Positions 1 through 12,995 are shown, counted from the stretch's first letter. The stretch is 64,000 bases of DNA from Vespa crabro (GCF_910589235.1 NC_060972.1:4542899-4606898); one strand, 5' to 3'. The notes: generated from the sequence alone by a model not told the origin. Numbers and translations: made by a program.

Positions 1-2810
1 CGTTTCCTTCGTAAAGGAGTCACCATCATCCTTCTTCCGTTCAATTTGCAAATTCTGTTTCACTCGGAATGACGCAAGAAATTCCATCAGCGGAAATTAT
101 CGAAAAGAAAAAAAAATATTGGTAAGAATTGGAATATTCAATGGGCGGTTCATTGATTATTATGAAAAAAAAAAAAAAAAAAACAAAGAAAAAATAAATA
201 ATCAATGGAATCAATTCGTTTTCTTAATCAATTTTTATATAAAAATCATATAACAAAGTTATATTAATTTCATACATTTAATTATTTAGTGCGATGCAGT
301 TGTAAAGATGTGTTAATAGTTCTCCTTGGAAAATTAATAATTTAATTATATAGTTATAGATAAAACATCATGTTTTAGTACAGATAAAAGTTAGAAAAGA
401 CACGATATAAGAGAATAAACTTCGATGAGAAAAGGATGAGTAAATCGAGGCGGTACTCGCATGAAAGAGATTTTGTTCTTCCTTTGCTTTCACTCGAAGA
501 TTTAACGACACATTACGGGCTCGATCGTTCGTGCAAAACCGATCGGCATTCGCGCAAGTTAGTTCGACTTGAATGCATCGAACGAAACGTGCACGAGCGA
601 AGAGGATCGCATTCCTCCTTCTTCTTCTCTCTTGTCATGAAAGTGATAGTACGTGGATGATTATACGGGGCTAAACTTTTCTCTTCTTATCGAGGCCAAA
701 GGAGAAAGACGAAGTTGAAGAGGAAAGAGAAGATGAGAATCAACACGTTTATCGTTATGTTAAGGTCGAAGGTGATCAGGACACTCAGAGGTTTTTGCTG
801 ATTTAAATTTAAAATAATATCCTCAAATATTCTATATCTAACCTGCTCATGCATTTGATTAACTTAAGAAATGTTACTATTTATGTTTTAGAGTTACATT
901 TAACAATTGAAATTTTTAAGTAACCACATTTGCATTGTATATAAATTTATGCTAAATCGATTCGACAATGATCCACATTCATTGAAATACTAAATTGGAA
1001 TAAGTGACGTTGATATAACCCGTTAGCACGTTAACCATTCCGCACCATCGAGGCAAGCCTAAGTTGGATGAACGTTCAGAGAACCCATCTACATATGCGT
1101 TTACGATAGATTTACGAGCTACTGTGAGGTCAACGTGAAAAATCAATTTAGCTTTAGCTGAATGTAAAATCCATGGACCGCATTTTCCAGAAGCCTCAGT
1201 ACATCTTTCTAAGACGTTTTGACTTTTTACCGAGTAATCAAAATAATGTCAAATTCACGAAGCAGCAGTATGCCATTTAAAATGGAGTTATGTAAACGCA
1301 AAGACGTACCTAAGTACACAGATCCTTTCAAGAAACTAACGTTTACTTTTCGAGGCAATAAGTGAGAAATTTCGATCTACCATGTTAATTTTCGTTTTGC
1401 TCTTTTCTTTCCTTTTTTTTACAACGAGTCATCGACACCGTGCTTTAAAAAATATCGAGTACGTGAGAACGTTTTTCTTAAAAAGATCACCAATGATGTA
1501 TGCTCTTAAATAATATGTGAAAAAAATCAATTAATTATAATTGGGCTCTTAAAAAATCTTCTTTAATAGCATGAATATCGAGAGAGTTCTCAAAGATCAA
1601 TTGTTCGGAAAGATAGATGATTATAAAGAAAGTTTGAATAAAAAAAAAAAAAAAAAAAAAAAAGAAAATGAAGGGGATACGACGATGGAGCAATGAAGCA
1701 TGCCGAATGATATCCTCCATGTTTATATTGGAACACCTCGTTTTATTACGGACCAAAGTCGGAAAGCCAGCTTTCTCCTGGCTTCACGATCAGGCTGGCC
1801 CCTGCCAACGATCTCATCGATTCCCGATTGTGTCCTGGTTTCGATAAACGACCAGACAATTCTTTCGCAATTTTTTTCGTTGTCTTCGTTCGTTCGTTCG
1901 TACTCGAAAAAAAAAGGGAATCGAGGAGCTTTGAAGTGACCATAAGGACGTGATCAAAATTATTTCATTGATGACAGTAAAGATATTATTAACAACAAAG
2001 AGACTTAAAGAAAACGTGAAATATGAAAAACAATAAATACGCCCTGTATCTTTAGAGAAAGAAATTACGTTAAAGAGAGAGAGAGAGAGAAAGAAAGAGG
2101 AATGCCATAACGTATTATTACATCTTAGGAACGTTAGGAATGATCATTTAAAGTAATGACGGAAAGATACATTAATGAATGTTCATTCCGTTGTAATTAC
2201 GGATCGCGAACCAAAAAGAACATAGAAAACATCGCGCAGATTCGCGTTCGATATAACGATCGGCACGCGTCAATTATAAATAGCGATCGAAAGTTCATCG
2301 TCGTATTTTGCAACGAGAATTAATCTCTTTCATGGGAAAATCGACGTACCGTGTATAGTTCGATCGATGTTCTTTCGATACGGTTATATCGATTCCAGAC
2401 GATTGCACGAATATTTTTGTCACGATTAACCCTTACGTTGAATCAAAAGCCATAAGATTAAATCTCGTTTAATGAGAATTGAATGAGAGTAAATGCAATC
2501 GATGTTGATAATTATCATAAATAATTACATCTTATCAAATGAATTATTTAATTTAGACAATTTGTCGAATATCCTGTCAAATAAGAGAATTGAATATACA
2601 TTATAATCACGTTAATTTTTATAAAGGAAAGATAGATATTTAAAAAAAATGTCATGTCACTCACCGTGCAGTGCAATAATTGTTTGCAACTGTCTGCCTT
2701 TTAAGAACGTTTCATAACTCTTTCTTGGCACTCGTAAAGAAATCCTCTCGTAGCTGTCACCTCGAAGAAGGAACCGTGAATAGTTCTTCTCGACGGAGAT
2801 CGCGGATGGT

Positions 2811-2814
<4 letters not shown>

Positions 2815-2877
<63 letters not shown>
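2815..2877. repeat. (TC)n microsatellite
   Basis: An almost pure TC dinucleotide run with a few TTTC interruptions. It creates false Ser/Leu-rich and Arg/Glu-rich open frames on the two strands. Confidence 0.95.
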
Positions 2878-3220
2878 TGACGTTTTCCTTTCCGAGTTGT
2901 CAAGGTCACTTCTTGGACTCTATCCTCTTCCTTTACCTTTGGCACTTCTTCACTCAATTTTTACCGTACCTTCTCTCTTCAACTACTTTTCCTTGACTTG
3001 GCTCGTAGAAGGGTCACGTTTACATTAGTTCCGCGTCCACGTGAATAGAAACTTGGATGAATACGATCGAGATTCCAGCACAGATCCGAACGAGAATTAA
3101 TTCGATTTGTCATCGACGAAAATTCTTTCAAAAAAAAAAAAAGAGAAACGAAGCAAAAAGAAAAATCGATGAACTTGTGACACTGTTCGACGGACAAAAA
3201 GCGAAAGAAAAAGAGGAAGA

Positions 3221-3222
<2 letters not shown>

Positions 3223-3292
<70 letters not shown>

Positions 3293-3296
3293 AAGA
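3223..3296. repeat. (GA)n microsatellite
   Basis: A GA dinucleotide run with occasional AAAG interruptions. It lies inside false long frames on both strands, around 3057-3569 and 2979-3510. Confidence 0.95.
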
Positions 3297-4681
3297 TATA
3301 TAAAAGAAGGAAAGAATCTTTTGAATCGGTTCCTGGGTGATCGTCCACAAGAGCACCGATTAGCTTATCGCGCACTATTGACCATCCGGGCAGTGAACTG
3401 GATGGTACCTGTCCGTTGTACCCCGTGCCACGGCATGTGCTGGAATCGCGTGGCAATGTCACGAGCGGCGCCTTGGAAAACGCGACTGAGGATGGTGGTG
3501 GACGTCGCAAGGAGAATGGTGATGTTGATGGTGGTGGTAACAGGCCCAGAGTGGTGGGATAAACTTTAAGAAGTAGGGGAGAGAGGGTTAGTTAAGAATA
3601 TATATGAGAAAGAAGACGATTGCTCTTGGAGAAAGGTAGGAAAAGGAGAGGAAGAAAGAAAGCAGGTAAAATGGAAGGAGAAGACGATCGGAAGAGTGGG
3701 AGAGAGAACGAGAAAGAGAGCAAGAGAAACCAAAGTGGGCCAGTGGCCAGGTCACGTGGAGAAGAACGGGGCCCAGCGTGCACGACACCGACACACTGTC
3801 CTACTCATCGCAACGTCCACGCAACCTCCACCTTCCGCTCGTCTCTATCCATTCAGGAAACGTTTCGCTATGCTCAGACCCCACGTCCTCGGCCTATGTT
3901 CCTTGTCTTTTCTCGCTTTCGACTCCTCTCGACACCATCTCAACTTCCTTGTTTGCAATCCTAATTCAAACCTGTACATTCAAGACAACCCGGATGATCT
4001 TTATCAATTTCTTTTTCTTTTTTCGTTCATAATATATGATTATAGGTATCTTTCTAGAAGATTAGTTGAGGAACAATACCTTGTAAAAATAATGTGATTC
4101 GAAATTGTATATAAAAAGGAAGCGTGTATATATATATATATATATAAATATACATATATTTATATTATACTTTCTATTCCATGTGCGGTCATTCGCAATA
4201 TACCTTTCTATTTCACTTGAAATTTACGTGATTTCAACGAAAGTCTAACGTAAATTATATTTCTCCGAGAAAGAGAGAGAGAGAGAGAAATTAGTATAAT
4301 TAATTTACTGAATAATAACTAGTTCAATTTGCAACGAGCTCAATACGTATCTGGAATAAACTGTCGAATGATAAAATATTGCGAGCATTCTAACAATGGG
4401 GAGACGTCGTTGTAAATTCTAATTGGCTTCAGGGAGTCGAATTTCTCTTCATTTTGGAGTCACACCAGCGAACCATGTCGATTTCTTTTAACTAATTGTG
4501 ACCTCGTCGCAACGAGTATCATATAGAATTATCATATGTACGATAGCACATTTTGTGCACCAGCTGCGTCGTCAGATTAATATCTCACCATGAATATCGG
4601 GCACAATCGTCATGGGGTACAAAGTTATATTAACTTTCTAACGCCTAGCCAAGCAATTTACGTCCAACAATTTTGAAGAAA

Positions 4682-4726
<45 letters not shown>

Positions 4727-4964
4727 ATAGAGCAGACCTTTGACATTTATCTCGCATCTTCGTATAACGCTTTCTGATACACATATATAGGGTGATTCCT
4801 TGTTTAAAAATAAGTTTAAGTTTTTCCATACAATGCTTTATTTTTGAAAAATGTTTTTTATGATCTGTAGAGATCATATGCAGATATATAAAATTCGTAA
4901 GACTCGATCGAATTTAAATGTACTTTTGGAATTTTATAATTTATATTTCCTATAAACAACATAT

Positions 4965-4972
4965 ATGTATGC

Positions 4973-5015
<43 letters not shown>

Positions 5016-5031
5016 TATACGTATGCATGGA
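4965..5031. repeat. (TA)n microsatellite
   Basis: Alternating TA with two ATG/ACG interruptions. It sits within the 4780-5110 stretch that resembles a decayed dispersed repeat. Confidence 0.9.
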
Positions 5032-8000
5032 GTTTTTATAGGAGCTATTCCCTTTAGTCATAGAAAAGGTCAAAACGAACCTTTAAAAAATCTATATTTT
5101 ATCCACGCCCTGGAAGAAGACGATCGATAACGAGCACGTTGCAATTTTCTTTTTATTTACGTCAATTCCTTCCTTTTTTCTTTCTCTAAATTGCTTGCAG
5201 AACGCAAGGACATTCTCGTTTTTGATCGAAGCTAAAGAAAGATGTCTCTTTATTTTTCTCCATTTAATTTTTTTCTAATTTATAGTTTATAATTTATCGG
5301 CAGAATTTATCTTTCTATCGAATAAACATAATTCGAAAAGTACTCTATAATTCTCTCTACTCGATGAGAAAATGACGATTTCCGGAAAGCAAGTATCATC
5401 AGAAAGAAGGAGAGAAATCTGCACGTAGTTTATTTAAATGTAGATTCCCGATGCAATCCTGATAACGGTCTCGAGATAATCGTCGTATCTCTTTCTGTTC
5501 GTTTATCCTTTCAAATTAATCTCATCCACATTATTCGAGAAATAAATTAATACCGAACGTGTACACTGAATTGATATTATAAATATTTTTTTTGTAAATG
5601 AAAAAATAAGGAATAATATGTTTATTGTATTTACTATCTAATTCAACGTTTACTCTTTGTTAAAAAATATGGACACAAGGATAGTTTCGTAAATAAAGAA
5701 ATTATGATCGGGAAAATGATTATAGCCGTAATAGGAAATAAAACTTTCTTTTAAATTATGATAAATGGTTCGCTCTAGAAACTTATGTCAAATCAATTGA
5801 TCACGCTTCGAGTTTTATTCGAGATTACGGATACCCGATGTCGCCTTATCGACACTTTCTCTCATTCGTTTCATCGTTGATATTTTATCGTCCAGTTATG
5901 TTTCACAGCTTTTATTTATACATCGTTGCTTATCCGGAACACTCGTCGATTTTATAATCTCGCATGCGATCGAGTTTAACGTGCACCCTATCTCCAATGT
6001 ATTTGTTATCTTTACCGTTTATCTTTTAGTTACTTGCTTACCCCTTGTCACCTGATCGTCCCGAAGGTACGAAAGCCCGGAGGCTGTGCTGTTCTTGAAG
6101 TAGGTCAGACAAAAGATGCCCGTCTTTTACGGTACTTTATGTTCACCTTATGACTTTTGGCCAACGAGAATTCCTTTGGATAATGATCTTAAACCTAGAG
6201 CTTTTCTCTTTTTAAAACAATGTAAAAACAAATGAGTCCGATTTCTGGTTATGATCTCATAACTTGGATCTTGTTGTACCGTGTCAAAATTTCCGTTTTC
6301 ATTTCCGTACTGCTAATGGTATTATACAGGTCATACGGTATATTATATGTGTAATGTATCATTTGTTATAAAATATAACTTTAAAGGTAATAATAAAAAG
6401 GAGTAAAAATGTTAGACGTCAACTAGGCGTTTATTATTTTTCTTCATAAAGATATTTTTCAAAGAATTTCGTTAAGATTACGAGCACGTATTAAATTAGA
6501 ATGGTAATTTCTTGATATAATTCTTATCTTTCGGATGATCTCTTATAAAATATGTTATAAATTTAATACAGTATATTTTCCTGGAAATATATGTTTCAAG
6601 AAATTATACAGAGTAGAGGAAGTTACGTACGATCGACATCCTTTTTTAAATTTCAATTTTATCGAGAATTCCAAAAATGTCGTTATAAGATTAAATCCCA
6701 ATGAAAGTGAATAAAAATGTCAATCTCGAAACAAATCTCGAAACGATCTTGAAATTTAAAGATTGGAGAAACTGACCTACTAACGAGAAGTCCCATAGCG
6801 ATTGAATCGCATGAACGACGTTCCGAAAACTCGTACTGTGATTCTTCGTGTCGTCGACTGATAACTTCCCAGTTTCTCGATAGAATGATTTAACGTTACG
6901 TGTAAACTTAACGAGGTACTACTTGCACAGATACATGTAATTAGTACGATAGAGCCACTCGATAGATAGGAAACTATTTGAAATATATCATACTGAGCTA
7001 AGAGATTACTTCAAATGAATTTCAAACATTTCAAATGATATCTTTGATTGCTTCCATATCAATCTACTTATATTGTATAATGTTCAGAGAGATATAAGGA
7101 CATTGTAAACTTAGAATTAATTAACAAACTATGATGATGATAATATCGATTGAACATTTCCGATAACGATTATCATTATTATTACTTTCGCTCCCACAAA
7201 TCGTTGAGATAAGTTCTTCTTTCCTCGCGATTATAAACACGAGAAGAACAGGCGAAGGCGATTCCTCATGGTCGGTGCCTGGCAAGTACAAGTGCCGATG
7301 ACCTTGATCGTGACTTCTTGTAAGTGGGACAGAACCTGTGCCGGCTCGAACGAATTTTTATACGTTCGCCGCTTCGGCAAGTGGATATATTGCTTTCTTT
7401 TATAGATTCCGCGATTCTTACGTCGTGACAAGAGTACGAACCATGACGACGGAACTTTCTAAATTCGTACGTACGTAATGATGTCATAGACGATGTTAAT
7501 TCAATTGTTTACATTTCGTTCTCCTTTGACCGGACGGAAATTTACTTTTTTAGTTTAAATTTCAGTTCAGGTATCGCGGTCAGAACTTACTAAATCTATC
7601 TTCGTAGAAGATCGATTTTTATTAAAGCCCTGAAAATAAAATCTAATCGATCAAATATTTGCCTATTTTCGCTTTGACAAAAGTGACATGAATAAGTTGA
7701 ATTTATTATTTCGTTGATTTAAGAAACAAATTCTTTATATCAAGTTCGTATGATGTTATTTAATTGCGACGAATAAAGAAATATAGATCTGTTCGTATAC
7801 AATCAATATTTTATTTCTAATCGAATAGAACACGTTTGTTTTCTATTGCAAGTTTGAATGCAGTTCGCGTAACATCGATCCTTCCATAGATTCCTATGTC
7901 GGTGACCCAGACGAGAAACACGTACAGAAATCTTCGGAGGGGAATACCTAATAGGGATAAATGTCACATGACGTAGCTATAAATCGTTGGATGATCGTTA

Positions 8001-9833
8001 AATCGCCTAATCCTAGGGAAACATTTGATGCATTTGGGTCGTGACCTCATAAGAAGGAACGTACGAAGAAACAACTAAGGAGACAACAATCGATGGTCAT
8101 GACCCAGGATATCAGATGCAAACTGGGTCAGAATTATCCGTGGCTCCTTCGAGTCACGCCCGTCATTTTTCTTTACCGTTGCACGAGCCATTCGTGAGAA
8201 TCCCATAAGCTTATTATATTCTTTTCTTTTCTATCTTGATAGATCTCAAATTTGCAATAAAGATCGTATTGGAGAGTGATTTTTTTTCTTTTTTTTTTCC
8301 ATCGAAAGCACGTAGAAATATCGTTAAGTTTCATTAACGTTCGTAAAAATGGCATGTCCGATTTAGAAAGAAAACGTGTGGATAATAAACCGAGCTAGAA
8401 AAACTTTCTAATTTAACTTAAAAATAATTGGTATGTTTAGAAATATGAAAAAAAAAAAAAAAAAAGAAACTCGTTCGTTCCTTTGATCGTTCACCTAGGA
8501 GTACGGAAATGTGTATTAGCGTCATCATAGCGATTATCAAGTTTAGTTCGCAACCCTAGCTCTAGCAGTCATCCGTATAAAATCCCTTAATCGATTCTGT
8601 CACCTCCAGTGCTACCATGTGCTTGCGTCGTTGCATGTAGAACTATGTGACGAAATATTAGCGACCCTGACATTCTCAATGCATTTTTTGGTGGTTATTT
8701 TTTTTGTCCTTAAATCGAATTTTTTAGATCGTTTAAGTATGTGTAAAAATTTTCGACAAACCAACGTTTCCTCTTCTTTTCGCATCGACGACTTCAATTG
8801 GCCATGACACCGACGACGAAGGCCAGCAATAGTTTATCACAGCTACTGTGAGCAGTTTCGTGACTCCATAAGGAAAAGGCGGAGGTAGCTGGCTTTCTCT
8901 AAAGCCACTTGACCCGGTCCAGTAACATCCATCCATGGTCTGTCACGGTTGTGACATTTTCAACGATTTCTCCCTCACCCCCACCGTGATAATCATGAAA
9001 ACGGAAAAACATTATTTCAGACACCATAACATTTGTCTAATCTACGTGGGAAAAAGAAAATCTTACGTTTCTTTCTGATAGTCCTTCTAGTCTCGATTCT
9101 TTCGTTGAAAAAGAAATATATAAAAGGCACAGAATGAGCCAAGAAAATCGAGAAAATATTAATTAATTAATCGAGATTATTAACAAATACCATTAACAAT
9201 TGATTATATACGTTTAATATCGTTAAGTAAAAAAAAAAAAAAGAAAAATAATAATGTGAAACAAAAACTGTTTCTATCATGAAACATATAATTTCCTAAT
9301 AGTTTCATTTAAATATAAAGTCTATAGATCGTAAATGCTGTAATTAGATTCTCAGGATAAAAATTTGCGAAGAAAAATAATTTATTGGTCTATTATAATT
9401 ATAGTTAATTGGATTATAATAATCTTAATCGATTATAATCTTAAAATTTCTCACGCTTCGAACAAAGGTAATTTGAATCTTATCGTTTACGCGCGAAATT
9501 CCACTTTCGCACATTCTCTTTTGTTTCTAAGGATCGCCCGAAGATTACTTACTACTTCCGACTTGAAATATCTTGTTAAACTCGATATTTTTACACGTAA
9601 TACTTACGTATTATTTATAAAAAGATTTATAGTTTTTTTTTATTTATACGAACTTGGTCAGAACAAGTTCTCAAGTTGAAATAGAATAAGTTTAAACAAT
9701 GTTTCGTTGATTATTCAATCAATCGCTTATATTAAAATTGGCGCTTTATGAATGCGATCTGCCAATCGGAATCTTGCGATTCAAATTGATGGTCGATTCG
9801 TTAACATTGTCAAGACAGCACGCGATAGATATC

Positions 9834-9970
9834 GTCCTCATAATTACAAGTAAGTAGTATATTTTTATCGAATGTACATCATCTTCCAATATATCAATCG
9901 ATAGCCAAACACACGCTTTCCATGCGTGAATGTTCGCAAGTCGAGGCATTGTAGCGTTTAAAAAATATTT
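9834..9970 (+). repeat. duplicated segment, copy 1 (possible alternative first-exon end)
   Basis: About 137 bp repeated with high identity at 10306-10440. Both copies begin GTCCTCATAATTACA and then run into a 5' splice-like sequence, here CAA|GTAAGT with the intron starting at 9850. Both continue with the same intron-like DNA containing CATCTTCCAATATATCAATC. Keeping the splice-like junction in both copies suggests duplicated first exons on the + strand. On the - strand both copies give a similar short peptide frame, but with no upstream signal or recognisable domain. Confidence 0.6.
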
Positions 9971-10210
9971 GCGATTAAAAAAATGATCCCTCATACTGCG
10001 TACTTTTCGTCTTCATTTGTAAATCTCGTTATTGGCCTTATATTAATAGATAGGTTATATTGACCAATTGATTTTGTTGTTTGGGGTGAAAAACTACCTG
10101 ATTCGGCTAGTTTTTAGAGCTTTGTGACGAATTTTTAACATCTCGATATTTTCCGATAATAGATCGATTAATCACATATTTTTGGGACGGCCATGGAACT
10201 CGTGGCATTA

Positions 10211-10222
10211 TGCGCATGCGCG
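10211..10222. promoter_or_regulatory. NRF-1/EWG-type palindrome TGCGCATGCGCG
   Basis: A perfect match to the nuclear respiratory factor 1 (insect Erect wing) consensus YGCGCAYGCGCR, in a short GC-rich island (about 10185-10310) within AT-rich DNA. Such sites usually lie near the start of CpG-type promoters. It is about 100 bp upstream of the second copy of the duplicated segment that ends in a splice donor. Promoter function and direction are inferred. Confidence 0.5.
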
Positions 10223-10305
10223 AAATAAAAGGCATGTGTGATTCCCTACCGGCTCATTAACGCCATTTTGGATTCGTGCGTACCTGGTTGCAAAGAAACT
10301 GCGTC

Positions 10306-10440
10306 GTCCTCATAATTACAGGTAATTAATATATTTTTTTCGAACATACAACATCTTCCAATATATCAATCGATAGCCGAACACACCCTTTCCACGCGTG
10401 AGTGTTTTCAAGTCGGGGCATTATCGCGTTTAAGAAATAT
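10306..10440 (+). repeat. duplicated segment, copy 2 (possible first-exon end)
   Basis: Second copy of the 9834-9970 segment, offset by 472 bp. Its donor-like junction is ACAG|GTAATT, with the intron starting at 10322. It lies directly downstream of the NRF-1-like palindrome and GC-rich island, so it is the better candidate for the end of a first exon. Confidence 0.6.
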
Positions 10441-10809
10441 CCGGAAAAATAAAATCGGCGTCTCGGCGTTCCTTCGGAGGTACATTTTTTCCCAATTTTC
10501 GGTCTTATTTCCACGATATTTCTACTTCTCGTGTGTTTTAATAGTGATCAGTGTGATTATTTATCGGTTATTAATCATTAGCGATCGTACTTCGTGTTAT
10601 ATTCGATTTCCGTACACATGCCCTATACATAGGTATACACATATACGCCGTACACACATATACGCAACATATACGCAGTAACATGTCCAACCACACTCGT
10701 CATACCTAACCATATATATATATATATATACATATATTTTTATGAATACACTCTTCATAGATACAGATTTCATGCGTATACATATACAGATATATGCTAC
10801 ATATCGCAT

Positions 10810-10811
<2 letters not shown>

Positions 10812-10901
<90 letters not shown>

Positions 10902-10902
10902 C
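10812..10902. repeat. (TA)n microsatellite with TTTA/AAAT interruptions
   Basis: About 90 bp of alternating TA broken by short TTTATA and AAATATA units, giving partly self-complementary arms. It lies within the putative first intron of the 10-12 kb transcript. Confidence 0.9.
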
Positions 10903-11180
10903 TCTTTATTGTAGGTATAATACATTATATTCTAGGAATCGGACGAAACGGAATACATAGGATATCGTTTTCTTTTGTTACTTTTTATATGTGTGTTAAT
11001 ATCATCGTATAAGGCGTTAAAGCGAATAGTCCAATATGTAAATTACTTTCTTAAATCTTTCTTTAACGATTTTAACAAGTTATTATCATAACAATGAAAC
11101 TAATAATTTTGTTTTTCTTTTTTTTTACAGTCACAGATTTACAATCATCCTCGTATTAATGCATCATTCTTCATGATCCT

Positions 11181-11620
11181 GGGGCAGGATGCTCATCGTG
11201 CAAGGGCCATCAAGTGCATCAGTAAGTATATTTCTTTTTTATAAATGTTTCTTCAGTAATTTCAACAATTTTTTAATTTCAACAACAATGATACTTATAA
11301 TTTTGTCTTTCTTTTCTTTTACAGATCGTCGTTACAATAGTGCGCGAAGTACAGTCAATCTTTGCTCGTAATATTTTTATTAATTAATATAAAAGAGTCA
11401 TTAAATAAATTCGCGAAGTAGAGTCAGTGTTTGTGCCGGTACATTATCCAGGGGCAGGATGCTCATCGTGCAAGGAGCAACGAAGACTTTGGTGAGTAAA
11501 TTTCTTTTTAAACGTTTCCTCGATAATGTTAATCATTTTATTAATTATAATATTGTTACTGATCATCTCGTTTCTCTTTTCTCTTTCAGATAATCATTGC
11601 ATTCGTGCGCGAAGCAATGT
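11181..11620 (+). repeat. tandem duplicate of an exon-intron-exon module, about 270 bp
   Basis: The 25 bases at 11181-11205 recur exactly at 11451-11475. Each copy is followed by a donor, a roughly 100-bp T-rich intron, an acceptor, and an exon carrying TGCGCGAAG (11341 and 11606). So the unit includes two half exons and the intron between them. Outside the 25-bp core the copies have diverged, but the splice sites are kept in both. Confidence 0.75.
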
Positions 11621-11922
11621 AGTAATCGAGTGTTGTATCGATCAAAGAAAAGAAGAATCGCGTAAGTCGAGTCAGTGTTTGTTCGTTGATAAAAATTTTA
11701 CCGCGTTACGCGATTTTTAAAGTGACTTTCAGGAACATGTATATTTGAATCGACTGCGTGCAAGGCAGTCATTAATAGAGTCAGTGTTTGTTCGCAAAGT
11801 TTGTTGCTTTTTTAACAGTCGCACAGGCTGTACTTATAAAAGATTTTAGAGTATCGCAGAGTAAATTCAGTGACCGTTCGTTAATAAATAATTATCGAGT
11901 ATTCGAGTCAGTGCATCATTGA
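11342..11922 (+). repeat. iterated motif GAGTCAGTGTTTGTTCG
   Basis: Near-exact copies begin around 11421 (GAGTCAGTGTTTGTGCC), 11669 (GAGTCAGTGTTTGTTCG) and 11778 (GAGTCAGTGTTTGTTCG). Weaker copies are near 11352, 11865 and 11906. Spacing is irregular, about 40-250 bp, so this is not a simple satellite. Several copies are preceded by CGCGAAG or CGCGTAAG. All lie within the putative exons. Confidence 0.7.
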
Positions 11923-12839
11923 AGAGGATCTCAACCAACTTCGATGTCGACCTACCTCATTTTCAACCATCTACGAATCATCCACCCTCAATTTCGACCT
12001 AATTCGCGGAGGAGTGTTTTGGAGCCATCAGAGAACTTCTTAAGTAGTGAGTGAAAATTTTAAGTCCCTCCAGTGCTCAATCATGCCGAGGACGAAAGGT
12101 CCGAATCGGCACGGGTTACTGGTTGTAATTTTTTTAATTAAATTATTGACGAGCATGACCGTGAGTAATTCCTCTTTTGGATTTACTCGCGAGTGGTATA
12201 TATTTTCCATTGTTTATTTATTGTGCATGCTTATTTTTATTAGTTCAGGATAGGGTCTTCTTGTATCATCGGTTCAAGTCGTTTAATTACTAGTGCAATT
12301 AATTAGCACTTCTTTCGTACGTATTTGTTCGCGATATTAGTAGTGAAATCGGACATTCATTTATCCGATTTCTTTCAGAAAAAAAAAAGCATACGATGTC
12401 GTTTGCATGCATCGTTTCGTACATAGTTTATTCAATTGCAATCTACTTCGATATATCGTTATGGATTTATCAAAAAATGAGCAAGAAGACATACGCGACG
12501 GATAGATTTTGGAAAGCAAGCGGTAAATCATGATCTTGTTCTTTTATTAGAATAGCCGCTTGTTGGAAGGAATCGTCCGAGGATTGTTCGATTACTATTG
12601 CATGAAAAATTTTATAAATATTCCATCAGTTTTGTTGATAAATACAAAGTCTCAATAGAGTTGTTGTTTTTGAAAGAATAAACAAAAAAGGTCGAGTAAA
12701 ATAATTGCTAAGAAAACAAAGAGACTTATAGAGTCATAGACCGTAGGCCCTAGATAATAAGTTAATCAATTTTTAGATCAGGATTTTCAGCTTCTAATAA
12801 ACTAATTCCCGTTTCTCCCCCCCATTTTATCTGTGTCCT

Positions 12840-12995
12840 CATCTATGCGTGTGCCCAGGTGTTACACGTATAGGTGAGAAACAGTTAATATGGGTTTAGT
12901 TTTAAGTTCCCATATTTGGCGGCTGTCATTGCGTTAATGATTGTGCCCGATGTACGGTTCATCTGTGTATGTGCGTGCTAGGTGGTGAATCGTAT
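12840..12995 (+). repeat. two diverged copies of a 35-bp GC-richer element
   Basis: 12840-12874 and 12961-12995 share the pattern ATCTATGCGTGTGC...AGGTG...CGTAT (second copy ATCTGTGTATGTGC...AGGTGG...CGTAT). They are richer in GC than their surroundings. No coding or RNA family is recognised. They may belong to the same duplicated locus as 9.8-12 kb. Confidence 0.4.

Larger units (their letters stand above)
1..9800. other. gene-poor AT-rich DNA with simple repeats
   Basis: I see no exon chain, recognisable domain or RNA gene here. Open frames are short (60-170 codons) and the longest are produced by GA/TC or poly-A tracts. Contents are poly-A runs (about 167-182, 1640-1662, 8449-8464), GA/TC tracts, a (TA)n tract near 4970-5030, and a less repetitive stretch at 4780-5110. 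It could be distal regulatory DNA or a long intron of a gene outside the window. Confidence 0.6.
10306..12053 (+). ncRNA. candidate multi-exon transcript, probably non-coding
   Basis: Exon-like blocks on the + strand have good splice signals: a first exon ending at 10321; 11131-11221 (acceptor after a T-rich tract ending TTACAG, donor A|GTAAGT); 11325-11491 (acceptor TTTTACAG, donor TTTG|GTGAGT); and a block from 11590 (acceptor CTCTTTCAG) to about 12050. Introns are 103 and 98 bp, normal for insects. The longest coding option is a 31-codon frame from ATG 11173, across the 11222-11324 intron, to the stop at 11369-11371. I recognise no protein family. Tandem duplication of the exon-intron-exon unit and the repeated 17-base motif fit a structured or non-coding RNA better than a protein gene. 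No transcript data are available to confirm transcription. Confidence 0.33.

Noticed and set aside
436..660. 74-codon ATG frame on + (MSKSRRYSHERDF...)
   Set aside because: No similarity I recognise, no splice continuation, and its length is expected by chance.
1763..1784. Small hairpin AAGCCAG/CTGGCTT
   Set aside because: A 7-bp stem is too short to support a microRNA or regulatory call and has no gene context.
3057..3569. 170-codon frame on + and 137/125-codon frames on - over the same stretch
   Set aside because: They are created by the (GA)n/(TC)n tract; overlapping frames on both strands, with no conserved domain and no splice pattern.
4780..5110. Possible decayed transposable element starting TATAGGGTGATTCCTTG
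   Set aside because: It has the look of a dispersed repeat, but I find no clear terminal inverted repeats, target-site duplication or coding remnant in the window. A genome-wide copy count would decide.
9746..10514. Two - strand frames sharing a peptide like MPRL.N.HAWK.CV.LSIDILED
   Set aside because: Similarity is explained by the DNA duplication at 9834/10306; the frames have different N termini and no recognised family.
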